Shown here piece by piece: positions 45,732 to 53,736 of a stretch of 64,000 nucleotides of DNA. Source of the DNA: Chroogloeocystis siderophila 5.2 s.c.1. GTDB taxonomy: Bacteria > Cyanobacteriota > Cyanobacteriia > Cyanobacteriales > Chroococcidiopsidaceae. A model generated the notes under the pieces. The model was not told the DNA's origin. It saw only the letters and a list, made by a program, of their open reading frames with translations, and did no database searches. A program made the position numbers and the translations under genes. The first letter of the stretch is position 1; every line of letters starts with the position of its first letter. The stretch covers positions 248,001-312,000 of the forward strand of contig NZ_MRCC01000001.1 of NCBI RefSeq assembly GCF_001904655.1, given 5' to 3'.

Positions 45732-46736
45732 ATGATGAAAGCTGTTTTAATGACTGCACCTGGTAATCCAGATGTATTACAACTACAGGAAGTTCCGACC
45801 CCTAGCATAGAAAACGACACAGAAATCCTCGTGCGCCTCCAAGCTGCGGGGGTTAACCCCATCGATACAAAATTACGACGGCGCGGTACATTTTATCCCG
45901 ATCAAATGCCAGCAATTCTAGGCTGTGATGGTGCAGGAGTTGTTGAAGCGGTGGGTTCTGGTGTTCAGCGATTTCGTGTTGGGGATGAAGTGTATTTTTG
46001 TCAAGGCGGGCTTGGTGGTAAGCAGGGTAACTACGCGCAATACGTTGTCGTCGATGAACGCTTTGTCGCCCCTAAACCGACTTCGCTATCTTTTGTCGCG
46101 GCGGCGGCTGCACCTTTAGTGTTAATTACTGCTTGGGAAGCTTTATGCGATCGCGGACGACTTCAGCTAGGGCAAAAAGTCCTGATTCACGCTGGGGCTG
46201 GTGGTGTCGGTCATGTGGCAATTCAATTAGCTAAATTGCACGGTGCGACGGTTTGCACAACCGTAAGTTCGCACGAAAAAGCCGCCTTTGTGCATCAGCT
46301 AGGTGCTGATCGTGCAATTCTTTACAAAGAAAAAGATTTTGTGCAGGCTGTGCTTGATTGGAGTGGAGAAGGCGTAGATTTAGCTTTTGATACGGTTGGT
46401 GGCGAGACTTTTGCCAAGACTTTTGCCGCAGTGCGTGTATACGGCGATATCGTCACAATCCTAGAGCCAGATGCGAGTACAAATTGGAAAGTCGCCCGAA
46501 ATCGCAATCTGCGAGTTAGCTATGAATTAATGCTCACTCCTATGCTACAGGGGCTAGTTAGCGCCCAACAACATCAAGCCGATATTCTCAATCAATGTCG
46601 GCAATGGTTTGATGAAGGAAAGCTCAAAATTCACCTCAATAAGATCTTTCCGCTAGAAAAAGCAGCAACAGCACATCAAGTCCTCGAAGCTGGATCGACA
46701 ATGGGTAAAATTGTCTTGGTGACTGGCAGTGAGTGA
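45732..46736 (+). CDS. Zinc-type alcohol dehydrogenase/quinone oxidoreductase family protein
   Basis: An MDR superfamily NADPH-dependent oxidoreductase. Features are the N-terminal catalytic domain (MKAVLMTAPGNPDVLQLQEVPTPS, AAGVNPIDTKLRRRG), Rossmann loop HAGAGGVGHVAIQLAKL, and FDTVGGE. The zinc-binding Cys motif of true alcohol dehydrogenases is absent, so it fits the quinone oxidoreductase (zeta-crystallin-like) group. ATG at 45732 (or 45735) is chosen over the frame start at 45648, which would overlap the PilB-like gene. The substrate is unknown. Confidence 0.88.
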   Translation: MMKAVLMTAPGNPDVLQLQEVPTPSIENDTEILVRLQAAGVNPIDTKLRRRGTFYPDQMPAILGCDGAGVVEAVGSGVQRFRVGDEVYFCQGGLGGKQGNYAQYVVVDERFVAPKPTSLSFVAAAAAPLVLITAWEALCDRGRLQLGQKVLIHAGAGGVGHVAIQLAKLHGATVCTTVSSHEKAAFVHQLGADRAILYKEKDFVQAVLDWSGEGVDLAFDTVGGETFAKTFAAVRVYGDIVTILEPDASTNWKVARNRNLRVSYELMLTPMLQGLVSAQQHQADILNQCRQWFDEGKLKIHLNKIFPLEKAATAHQVLEAGSTMGKIVLVTGSE

Positions 46737-46836
46737 CTGTAAGGAGTAGGCAAGGTAAGCTCGTGTTGAAACAGGGAAATCAAGCTGTTGGCTAGAGAAG
46801 GGAAGTGAAATAGGGTAGAGAACCAAGACAATATCC

Positions 46837-47035
46837 ATGCCTAGGAAAATTCGAGAGTGAAAAGCTCAGATTACACGCGCAGGATTTGTTTACTTACCCA
46901 AGCGGGGCAAAGGCAGCTATGAACGTTGGCGACATCCTCTACTCAGAAAAACTCTGACAATCCCTGGCAAGGATGGAGAAACAATTAGAAAAATTACTTG
47001 CTGAACTAGAGGAGTTGAGAGGCGAGGAGCAATGA
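46837..47035 (+). pseudogene. hicA: Dead hicA toxin gene
   Basis: ATG at 46837 reads MPRKIRE, then an in-frame TGA, then KAQITRAGFVYLPKRGKGSYERWRHP followed by LLRKTLTIPGKDG. A frameshift follows, and the third frame continues EKQLEKLLAELEELRGEEQ to TGA at 47033-47035. This is the HicA mRNA-interferase toxin with its catalytic His replaced in context GKGSYERWRHP (usually GKGSH). The stop, the frameshift and the His-to-Tyr change show inactivation. Confidence 0.88.
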
Positions 47036-47250
47036 ATCGATATAGCGTGATTATTCAATGATCTGATGAAGATCAACTTTTCCTGGTTACAATTCCAGAG
47101 TTTGCCGATCTGGTTGTGATGCCTTGCACACATGGAAAAACTCGTGAAGAAGCAATTCGCAATGGTGAAGAAGTTATTGAAATGTACTTGGAAGCGTGTC
47201 TTGTAGAAGGTGAAGCAATCCCAGAACCCAGGACGCTTCAGGTTGTCTGA
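47032..47250 (+). pseudogene. hicB: Dead hicB antitoxin gene
   Basis: ATG at 47032 overlaps the hicA stop, the usual hicAB arrangement. It reads MNRYSVIIQ, then TGA, then SDEDQLFLVTIPEFADLVVMPCTHG and KTREEAIRNGEEVIEMYLEACLVEGEAIPEP, ending at 47250. The stop replaces the Trp normally found after VIIQ (TGG to TGA). Apart from this the antitoxin frame is intact, so decay is recent. Confidence 0.88.
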
Positions 47251-47456
47251 TGATTATAGAGATTGCAGCAGTATAACCCTAATGGAGCAAACTGATGGGA
47301 ATCTTAACGATGTAGTAAAGGCTACTCGCAACTTCTCAGTCAGAATGGTGGGTTGTATTACCTCCAAATATGGACGATGGATTGGAACTGCTGGTGTCCA
47401 AAATTAGGAAACCTTAAGATTATCAATAGAGAAGTGCTCTAAGATTTCAGCGATCA

Positions 47457-47834
47457 ATGATGCACCAAGAACTAATCAAGAAAGCAAAAACCGTACTTGG
47501 AGAATTTCAGCTTGCCGAGCAGGGGTTAACAGCAGGATCTGTAAGTTGCGCATTAATGACAAACGCAGGCACTATTTATACAGGTATATGTTTGGATTTA
47601 GCGTGTGGTACTGGGTTTTGTGCTGAACATGCAGCGATCGCCGAAATGCTTAAAGCCCGTGAAACTGTGATTGATTACATTGTGGCAGTGAGTTCAAAAA
47701 GAATCCTGATGCCATGCGGAAGGTGCAGAGAGTTAATGATGCAGGTAAGTAAAGAGAATCTAAAGACACGAGTGATAGTTGATGACACAAGCTACAGAGT
47801 GCTAAGCGATTTATTGCCTCATCACTGGATGTAG
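47457..47834 (+). CDS. Cytidine deaminase-like protein
   Basis: The 125-residue protein has the zinc-dependent cytidine deaminase fold: zinc ligands Cys in FCAEHAAIAEM (CAE motif) and PCGRCREL, and the typical GxICLDLACGTGFC region upstream. It is close to the size of blasticidin-S deaminase and short cytidine deaminases. The natural substrate is not certain, and nucleoside salvage is the default. Start at 47457 or the adjacent ATG at 47460. It follows the dead hicAB locus and is convergent with ilvN. Confidence 0.85.
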   Translation: MMHQELIKKAKTVLGEFQLAEQGLTAGSVSCALMTNAGTIYTGICLDLACGTGFCAEHAAIAEMLKARETVIDYIVAVSSKRILMPCGRCRELMMQVSKENLKTRVIVDDTSYRVLSDLLPHHWM

Positions 47835-47878
47835 CACAGCCCAACTGTGTCACTAGCCACTTAGAGAGTAATACTCTG

Positions 47879-48409
47879 CTAAACTTTTGCGGCTTCTAAT
47901 GATTTGAGTAATTCTGTATTCACGCCAGATTCTCTCGTTAAGGCAATTTTGCCAGTGCGAGCGACCTCGCGTAGACCAAACTTTTGCAACACCTGGACGA
48001 TCGCAACCATTTTACCAGGATCGCCCACGACTTCTAACGTGAGTGAGTCTTCAGCAACATCGACAACACGGGCGCGGAAAATCTGGGCTAATTCGACGAT
48101 TTCTGAACGTGTCGAACTTGTGGCGTTGACTTTTAGCAGCATCAATTCGCGCTCGACACAGGGAGTTTCCGTAATATCCTGTACTTTGAGGACGTTGACG
48201 AGCTTGTAGAGTTGTTTGGTCAGTTGCTCAATTACTCGATCATCACCTGGGACAACCATTGTGATTCGCGAAATGCCGTTTTGTTCCGCAGGTCCTACTG
48301 CAAGGCTTTCGATATTAAAGCCACGGCGTGCAAATAAACCAGCAATGCGGGTCAAAACTCCCGCTTCATCTTCTACTAAAACAGATAAAGTGTGTTTCAT
48401 TGTTGCCAA
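47879..48409 (-). CDS. ilvN: Acetolactate synthase small (regulatory) subunit
   Basis: The regulatory subunit binds valine and controls the first step of branched-chain amino-acid synthesis. The 176-residue protein has the N-terminal ACT domain ([54 protein letters not shown]) and the C-terminal small-subunit domain ([46 protein letters not shown]). Full length. The catalytic subunit gene is not nearby, as is common in cyanobacteria. It starts [10 protein letters not shown]; the second Met is an alternative. Confidence 0.95.
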   Translation of the reverse strand: MATMKHTLSVLVEDEAGVLTRIAGLFARRGFNIESLAVGPAEQNGISRITMVVPGDDRVIEQLTKQLYKLVNVLKVQDITETPCVERELMLLKVNATSSTRSEIVELAQIFRARVVDVAEDSLTLEVVGDPGKMVAIVQVLQKFGLREVARTGKIALTRESGVNTELLKSLEAAKV

Positions 48410-48660
48410 AAAAGGCGGTAACTTCTCAAAAAGCGATCGCTATCAAACTAATTATCCTAGACCATATATTTTATCGAATTTTTGCTCTTTTAAACGTAAG
48501 AAAATATAGATATATGTCAGCTTTTATTTACTAATTATCTGACTATGGCGAATCTACACGTATCGATAATACCAGAGGTAGTGACAGCTTAACTCAATCA
48601 ATGGTACATACTATTTGATTAGCAAGTGTTGCTTGCATTTTATACAATCACGCCGGAGTT

Positions 48661-49401
48661 ATGAGCTATTTTGTCTTTCATTTGTTGTTTGTGCTTCCCC
48701 CGATTTTGTTTCTCGCATGGAGACAACCGCAACCACTTGCAGGTGTGGGCGGGCGTAGGGCGACTTTAGGGCTACCATTAATTGCAATTGTTGCCTTTAT
48801 TTATACAACGCCTTGGGACAACTATTTAGTTTGGCGGAAAGTGTGGAACTATGGCAGCGATCGCGTTTTAGGTACAATCGGCTATGTACCAATTGAAGAA
48901 TATTTATTTTTTATCTTGCAATGTATTCTTACAGGGCTTTGGCTTTACTGGCTACTAGCGCGTCAACCTAAATCAAATCAGCAGCAGGCTTACCCATTTT
49001 TGCGAGTGCTGTTACTGGTAATTGGGGTATCGTTAAGTGTTGTTGGGTTTTTGATGCTGCGATCGCCCTCGACGGTGTATTTAGGACTCATTCTCGCTTG
49101 GGCTGCGCCTGTAATAACGCTGCAATGGGTAATAGGTGCAGCAACACTTCAAGCAATGCAACGCATTTTATTAATTGCGACTGTTGTGCCGACATTATAT
49201 TTATGGATAATTGATCGCATTGCAATTGGTGATGGTATTTGGCAAATTTCTGAGATGTATACTACTGGAATTGAGTTGTTTGGATTGCCAATTGAAGAGG
49301 CGATTTTCTTTCTTGTTACTAATATTATGGTAGTGCAGGGATTGTTATTGTTGCTGTTGTTAAAACTGCCAAAAATTGCAGCGATCACATCTGTTGATTA
49401 A
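48661..49401 (+). CDS. CrtYc/CrtYd-type lycopene cyclase domain protein
   Basis: A 246-residue integral membrane protein of the family that includes bacterial and archaeal CrtYc/CrtYd and the fungal CarR domain, which cyclise lycopene to beta-carotene. It is built of two repeats. The first has PWDN (51-54), RKVWNYG and VPIEE (76-80); the second has WIIDRIAIGDGIWQIS (182-197) and LPIEE (209-213). Both PxE(E) motifs, thought to be catalytic, are present, so the two half-proteins of actinobacteria are fused here. About six or seven membrane segments are seen. Typical cyanobacterial cyclases (CrtL, CruA/CruP) are flavoproteins unrelated to this family, so this gene is unexpected. No phytoene synthase is adjacent. 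Confidence 0.85.
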   Translation: MSYFVFHLLFVLPPILFLAWRQPQPLAGVGGRRATLGLPLIAIVAFIYTTPWDNYLVWRKVWNYGSDRVLGTIGYVPIEEYLFFILQCILTGLWLYWLLARQPKSNQQQAYPFLRVLLLVIGVSLSVVGFLMLRSPSTVYLGLILAWAAPVITLQWVIGAATLQAMQRILLIATVVPTLYLWIIDRIAIGDGIWQISEMYTTGIELFGLPIEEAIFFLVTNIMVVQGLLLLLLLKLPKIAAITSVD

Positions 49402-50330
49402 TAAGTTGCTTGTAGGCGACTCAATAAATGTTCTCCAGCAGATATGGGTGGATAAATTGCTGAATTTTCTCTACGACAACTGGGAAGACACACAATCTCT
49501 GCATCGTGGTTGGGATGACAGAAAAAGGCAATCGAATAGCGCGATCGCATTATCCGTTCATCTGTTGGAATCATAACTCGATGCTTGGTAGAACAGAAAA
49601 CATGATTTGTCCACCGCTGCATTAAATCTCCTGTATTGACAACAACGGTATCAGGAATTGCAGGTGCTAAAATCCATTCACCACTTCTTGCTTGGACTTC
49701 TAATCCTCCTACGCGATCTTGAAATAAGAGTGTAATACTGCCATAGTCAGAATGCGCCCCAGCGCTGACTTGTCCTGGTTTTGGTTGTTGTGTTATTGGT
49801 GGATAATGCAAAAGTCGCAATGTATGATTTTGCTGATCATGCTTTGTGGTAAAAAAGTCTTCTGGTACTTGTAAGGCGATCGCAAATGCTTGTAAAACTT
49901 GATCTGCAACTTGACAACAAGTATACCAAAATGCCAGAACCTCGCTTTGAAAATCTTCTTGTTCAGGAAGCCATTTGTTAATTACTATATTTGGAGTAGC
50001 ATTATAACTACTAACTTCTTTTCCAACATTAAATGCTTCTTTAAGATCTCCTGGTTTATCAGGTTCTAAACGTTCTCTTTCAATTCCAACATAACCGCGA
50101 TTGCTTATTTCATCACTCCAAGCTAATTGCTGCTTGACTTCTAAAGGAAGATTGAAAAAGAACTGCGATCGCGTAAATATAGCTTCGATTTGCTGCGAAG
50201 ATATTCCTGGATTTTTGAGATACATGAATCCAATTTCGTGACAAGCTTGATAAATTTGCTGTGCTACAGCTTGTCGTGTTTCTAAATTGCCTTCTATAAA
50301 TGGCTGAAAATCAATAATTGGGATTTGCAT
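49398..50330 (-). CDS. 2OG-Fe(II) oxygenase, isopenicillin-N-synthase-like
   Basis: The 310-residue protein is a non-heme iron dioxygenase of the isopenicillin N synthase/gibberellin oxidase type. The N-terminal DIOX_N stretch (IPIIDFQPFIEGNLETRQAVAQQIYQACHEIGFMYLKNPGI) and the iron ligands HSD (GAHSDYGSITLLFQD) and the distal His (STKHRVMIP) are present, as is the 2OG-binding Arg in RYSIAFFCHPN. The substrate is unknown. It overlaps the 3' end of the cyclase gene by four bases on the opposite strand. Full length. Confidence 0.9.
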   Translation of the reverse strand: MQIPIIDFQPFIEGNLETRQAVAQQIYQACHEIGFMYLKNPGISSQQIEAIFTRSQFFFNLPLEVKQQLAWSDEISNRGYVGIERERLEPDKPGDLKEAFNVGKEVSSYNATPNIVINKWLPEQEDFQSEVLAFWYTCCQVADQVLQAFAIALQVPEDFFTTKHDQQNHTLRLLHYPPITQQPKPGQVSAGAHSDYGSITLLFQDRVGGLEVQARSGEWILAPAIPDTVVVNTGDLMQRWTNHVFCSTKHRVMIPTDERIMRSRYSIAFFCHPNHDAEIVCLPSCRRENSAIYPPISAGEHLLSRLQATY

Positions 50331-50700
50331 TTCAGCGTTTTTTAATGAGTAGAAATTTACAGGAAAGTTGTTTTTGTTATTAACGAACCACAGAGTTTCG
50401 GAGAGCGCAGAGGAAAGAATTTGGGAGAGATTTTCATAATAATATGGGATTGTTGTAGATTATCTGTTCTTTGGCTTAAATGAGCAGTATCGTATCGTAC
50501 TTTTAGGGTTTTAAGAATAAGAGGCGCAAGTTTCTAAAAAAAAGTGGCAAGAGGAGATTTATTTATTCTCTGCTTAAGTTCTCTTGCCTGTTGTCTGATA
50601 CAAAAATGCAGTTAAAGTGATACCAGACGTGTGAATATATCAGTAAAGCATATGTCTAGATATCAATTTGCTCTACAAAGATAGAACAAATTTTAAATTC
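50331..50700. other. Intergenic region between oxygenase and DUF3891 genes
   Basis: About 370 bases. It contains a CACAGAGTTTCGGAGAGCGCAGAGG repeat copy (50379-50416) and an AT-rich remainder with no credible ORF. Confidence 0.4.
50379..50416. repeat. CTCTGCGTCTCTGCGG-type dispersed repeat (inverse)
   Basis: AACGAACCACAGAGTTTCGG followed by AGAGCGCAGAGGAAAGAA is a reverse-orientation copy of the dispersed intergenic repeat found also near 7912, 56044 and 60258. Confidence 0.6.
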
Positions 50701-51429
50701 TTATGACTTGACAAATGTCCATTCGATGATTCGACGCGGTGCGGCTTTTAACGCTTTAACTAGACTAGCATTATCATCAAATTTAACTTGATTGAGATCG
50801 GATGCTTCCACATTGACTGTAAAGCGCTGATCTTCAAAACACCACGGTGTGACTGTCACGAAGCCTTCATCAACTTGCATGATGTCGTAGCGTTGCCCGT
50901 CATGTGCTTTACTAATTTCTAGGGCGCGATTATCGGCGGGGAGTTCCTTTTGACACAGAATTAATGAAGCGCGATCACACCACTGCATAAATGCATACGC
51001 ATCATCCGCGTCTTGCTTTGAGATTCCTAATTCTTTACACCACTGCTGTTGATTCTTTAACTGTTCGTCTAAAAAACTAGCAGCTTCGGCGGATTCGGAA
51101 CGTTTTCCTTCTTGCAAGCGACTCATATGCATTGAATTTAGCAATGCTACCCAGCGCCCGCGATACAATGCTCCTTCTAAATGCTTGCGTAACTCATCAT
51201 AAGATGTTTCGGGATCGAGCGTAAAGTCCATTGGCGCGCCTGCTGGCGTGAGACACCTTTCCTCCCATTCTTTTTCTAAGTCATCGTGGTGCGAAATTGC
51301 GGCGATCGTCTCATATGACCGAATAGAAACTTCTTTTCTTCGCCATTGTCCAGCAATTTGGGCTGCAAGCAGCGCATGGGCGCGGTGATAGATAATTTCC
51401 CATCCATCACGGGTAGGGTTAACGATCAT
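50701..51429 (-). CDS. DUF3891 family protein
   Basis: A 242-residue soluble protein matching DUF3891: MIVNPTRDGWEIIYHRAHALLAAQIAGQWRR, AAISHHDDLEKEWEERCLTPAGAPMDFTLDP, and a C-terminal beta domain. The conserved His/Asp pattern (YHRAHALLA, SHHDD) is consistent with a hydrolase-like metal site but no function is established. ATG at 51429 is preferred over the 51444 start. It is divergent from the COG0523 gene at 51574, with the Zur-like box between them. Confidence 0.85.
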   Translation of the reverse strand: MIVNPTRDGWEIIYHRAHALLAAQIAGQWRRKEVSIRSYETIAAISHHDDLEKEWEERCLTPAGAPMDFTLDPETSYDELRKHLEGALYRGRWVALLNSMHMSRLQEGKRSESAEAASFLDEQLKNQQQWCKELGISKQDADDAYAFMQWCDRASLILCQKELPADNRALEISKAHDGQRYDIMQVDEGFVTVTPWCFEDQRFTVNVEASDLNQVKFDDNASLVKALKAAPRRIIEWTFVKS

Positions 51430-51532
51430 ATATTTCCAATACACACAACAGTTCTCATTTTTAGCATTAAGTACCGCGTCAAGGATACTAGCCCGCAGGT
51501 TATATTCTTCCCAAGCTACTTTGGCAAGTTAA

Positions 51533-51548
51533 AATGATAATCATTATT
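51533..51548. promoter_or_regulatory. Zur/Fur-like operator upstream of COG0523 gene
   Basis: AATGATAATCATTATT is a near-palindrome of the Fur-family type, related to the box between znuC and znuA (5919-5938). It lies 26 bases before the COG0523 start and about 105 bases from the divergent DUF3891 start, so both genes could be under its control. Confidence 0.7.
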
Positions 51549-51573
51549 AAAACCGAGTTGAAGGAGAGAACCT

Positions 51574-52584
51574 ATGACAGGTTTAATGACACAAACGACT
51601 GAATCTGCGTTGAATATTCCTAAGCGGGGAATGCCAGTAACAATTATTACTGGTTTTTTAGGAAGTGGTAAAACTACGTTACTCAATCAAATTCTGACGA
51701 ACAAAAAGGATTTAAAGGTAGCTGTTTTAGTCAATGAGTTTGGCGATATCAACATTGACAGCCAACTGTTGGTCTCACTTGATGAAGATATGGTAGAACT
51801 CAGCAATGGTTGTATTTGTTGCACAATCAATGATGGACTCGTTGATGCTGTTTATCGAGTTTTAGAACGCGACAGCCGCATTGATTACTTAGTGATTGAA
51901 ACTACAGGTATTGCCGATCCTTTACCAATTATTCTCACATTTGTCGGTACGGAATTACGCGATCTGACTCATCTCGATTCGATACTAACATTAGTCGATG
52001 CTGAGGCATTTACGTCGGATCACTTTAATAGTGAAGCTGCGCTGAAACAAATCTACTATGGAGATATTATGATTTTACTCAATAAACTTGACCTTGTGTC
52101 TTCGCAAAAATTAGAGGAAGTACAAGCTTACATCCGTAATATTAAAGCAGGAGCAAGAATTATTCCAACTCAATACGGTCAAGTTCCGTTACCATTAATT
52201 CTTGGTATAGGAATGACGCCAGTTAACACATTTACTCAGAAGACACACAGCGATCATCACCATCATCATCACCACCACGATCATCACTCGCATCATCTCG
52301 AAAACGATGGCTTTGTATCATTGTCCTTTGAAAGCGATCGCCCGTTTAGTGTGCATAAATTTGAACATTTCCTTACGCAACAAATGCCGCAAAATGTTTT
52401 TCGTGCTAAAGGTATTTTGTGGTTTAGTGATAGCGATTTACGACATATATTTCAACTCAGTGGTTCGCGCTATGATATGAATGCAGAACAATGGCTGAGT
52501 TCGCCAAAAAACCAATTAGTATTGATTGGGCGTGATTTAGATATTGCTCAACTTCAACAACAGCTAAATGACTGTTTGGTGTAA
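51574..52584 (+). CDS. His-rich COG0523 family metallochaperone GTPase
   Basis: A G3E-family P-loop GTPase with Walker A GFLGSGKTT (about 26-34), the CxCC zinc-binding motif in ELSNGCICCTI, the LNKLDLV guanine-specificity motif and the C-terminal CobW_C domain. A linker about 225-245 is almost pure His/Asp (HSDHHHHHHHHDHHSHH), typical of zinc-handling members such as YeiR/ZagA types. The Zur-like box upstream implies induction in zinc shortage. It complements ZnuABC as a second arm of a zinc-limitation response. Start has a GGAGAG site. A terminator follows at 52651-52680. Confidence 0.9.
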   Translation: MTGLMTQTTESALNIPKRGMPVTIITGFLGSGKTTLLNQILTNKKDLKVAVLVNEFGDINIDSQLLVSLDEDMVELSNGCICCTINDGLVDAVYRVLERDSRIDYLVIETTGIADPLPIILTFVGTELRDLTHLDSILTLVDAEAFTSDHFNSEAALKQIYYGDIMILLNKLDLVSSQKLEEVQAYIRNIKAGARIIPTQYGQVPLPLILGIGMTPVNTFTQKTHSDHHHHHHHHDHHSHHLENDGFVSLSFESDRPFSVHKFEHFLTQQMPQNVFRAKGILWFSDSDLRHIFQLSGSRYDMNAEQWLSSPKNQLVLIGRDLDIAQLQQQLNDCLV

Positions 52585-52650
52585 TTTTCTTAAAAAGACT
52601 AATAAATGATAGCTTAAAAAAGCTGTACTGAATTACTTTTCTTGCCCTTG

Positions 52651-52680
52651 AATCCCTCGTTTGCGGGGGATTTTATAATT
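52651..52680 (+). terminator. Hairpin terminator after COG0523 gene
   Basis: AATCCCTCG and CGGGGGATT pair over nine bases with one wobble around a TTTG loop, followed by TTATAATT. It lies 66 bases past the COG0523 stop. Confidence 0.75.
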
Positions 52681-52786
52681 AAATATGTAAGGGTATATTT
52701 GATTTTTGTTAATTTTAAATAAACTGATTGCTCTTAAAAAGATTCAAGTATAAACTGATGCTCATAGAAAGGTAATCTACGAACTA

Positions 52787-53236
52787 TTGAAAGAGAATTT
52801 AATTGAATTTCATTCGCTACTTCAACGCGATTTTAATATCACTTTTAATGTAGATGAATTCTTAAAACAGAATATCATGAATTTACCGCAGTTTGCTTCA
52901 CCACTAGGACGACTCATACTCACAGAATATAATGGTGTTGCTGCTGGTTGCGCTGGATTGCGGAAAATTGGCAAGGAGGTAGGCGAAATCAAAAGAATGT
53001 ATATTCGTCCAGAGTATTGCAGAAAAAGAATTGGTAAGGCTTTATTACAAGCTATTGTGAGCGAAGCACAGCAGATAGGATACTCAAAGTTATGTTTGGA
53101 TTGCGCACCTTTTGCCAAAGCAGCACAAGTACTTTATCAATCAGTAGGTTTTCAGCGCATTCAACCATATCCTGAAAGCGAAAATCCTGAAGAATATCAT
53201 GTAAATTGGGTATTTATGGAGTTAATGATTAAATGA
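52787..53236 (+). CDS. GNAT family N-acetyltransferase
   Basis: The 149-residue protein has the GNAT acetyl-CoA loop (RRPEYCRKRIGKALLQAIVSEA type: MYIRPEYCRKRIGKALLQAIV) and fold core LTEYNGVAAGCAGLRKIGKEVGEIKRMYI, and a C-terminal SVGFQRIQPYP motif. Start is TTG at 52787, the first usable codon after an in-frame stop, with a weak GAAAGG site. The acceptor substrate is unknown. The next GNAT gene overlaps it by four bases, so they form a pair in one transcript. Confidence 0.82.
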   Translation: MKENLIEFHSLLQRDFNITFNVDEFLKQNIMNLPQFASPLGRLILTEYNGVAAGCAGLRKIGKEVGEIKRMYIRPEYCRKRIGKALLQAIVSEAQQIGYSKLCLDCAPFAKAAQVLYQSVGFQRIQPYPESENPEEYHVNWVFMELMIK

Positions 53237-53736
53237 TTCGTTGTGAAAATGCGCTAGATACTTCGGCGATTTATGATGTTCACACTCAAGCTTTTGAACG
53301 TGAAAATGAGGCGCAATTAGTTGATAAAATTCGTGATTCGGATTGTTATATTCCGCAATTGTCACTCGTTGCAGAAGTTGATAATACTGTAGTTGGTCAC
53401 ATTTTATTTAGTTGTATTGAACTTGTAGGAAAAGAAAATTTACGCGTATTAGGTTTAGCACCTTTAGCCGTCGTTCCTAAATTTCAGAGACAAGGAATTG
53501 GTAGCGCACTTGTGCAAGTTGGTTTAGAAACTGCGGAGACTATGGGAGAAGCATTAGTTGTTGTTTTAGGTCACCCTCAGTTTTACGCGCGCTTTGGTTT
53601 TCAGCCGTCGCTTAATTATGGCATCAAGTCACCTTTTCCAGTACCGGCAGACGCTTTTATGGTGAAATTACTGACAAGTTATCAGGAGAAATATCAAGGG
53701 ACAGTTGTTTATCCTCCTGCTTTTCAAGAAGTATGA
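53233..53736 (+). CDS. GNAT family N-acetyltransferase
   Basis: A 167-residue acetyltransferase with acetyl-CoA loop VVPKFQRQGIGSALVQVGLETA and the C-terminal YARFGFQPSLNYGIKSPF typical of the YhbS-like group. It begins at an ATGA overlap with the upstream GNAT gene, which implies translational coupling. The two proteins are not close copies of each other. It is convergent with the atzE amidase, overlapping its 3' end by about a dozen bases. Confidence 0.88.
   Translation: MIRCENALDTSAIYDVHTQAFERENEAQLVDKIRDSDCYIPQLSLVAEVDNTVVGHILFSCIELVGKENLRVLGLAPLAVVPKFQRQGIGSALVQVGLETAETMGEALVVVLGHPQFYARFGFQPSLNYGIKSPFPVPADAFMVKLLTSYQEKYQGTVVYPPAFQEV

Noticed and set aside
47251-47407. Coding remains between hicB and the cytidine deaminase
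   Set aside because: Short frames without a recognisable match in any frame; could be unrelated decay.
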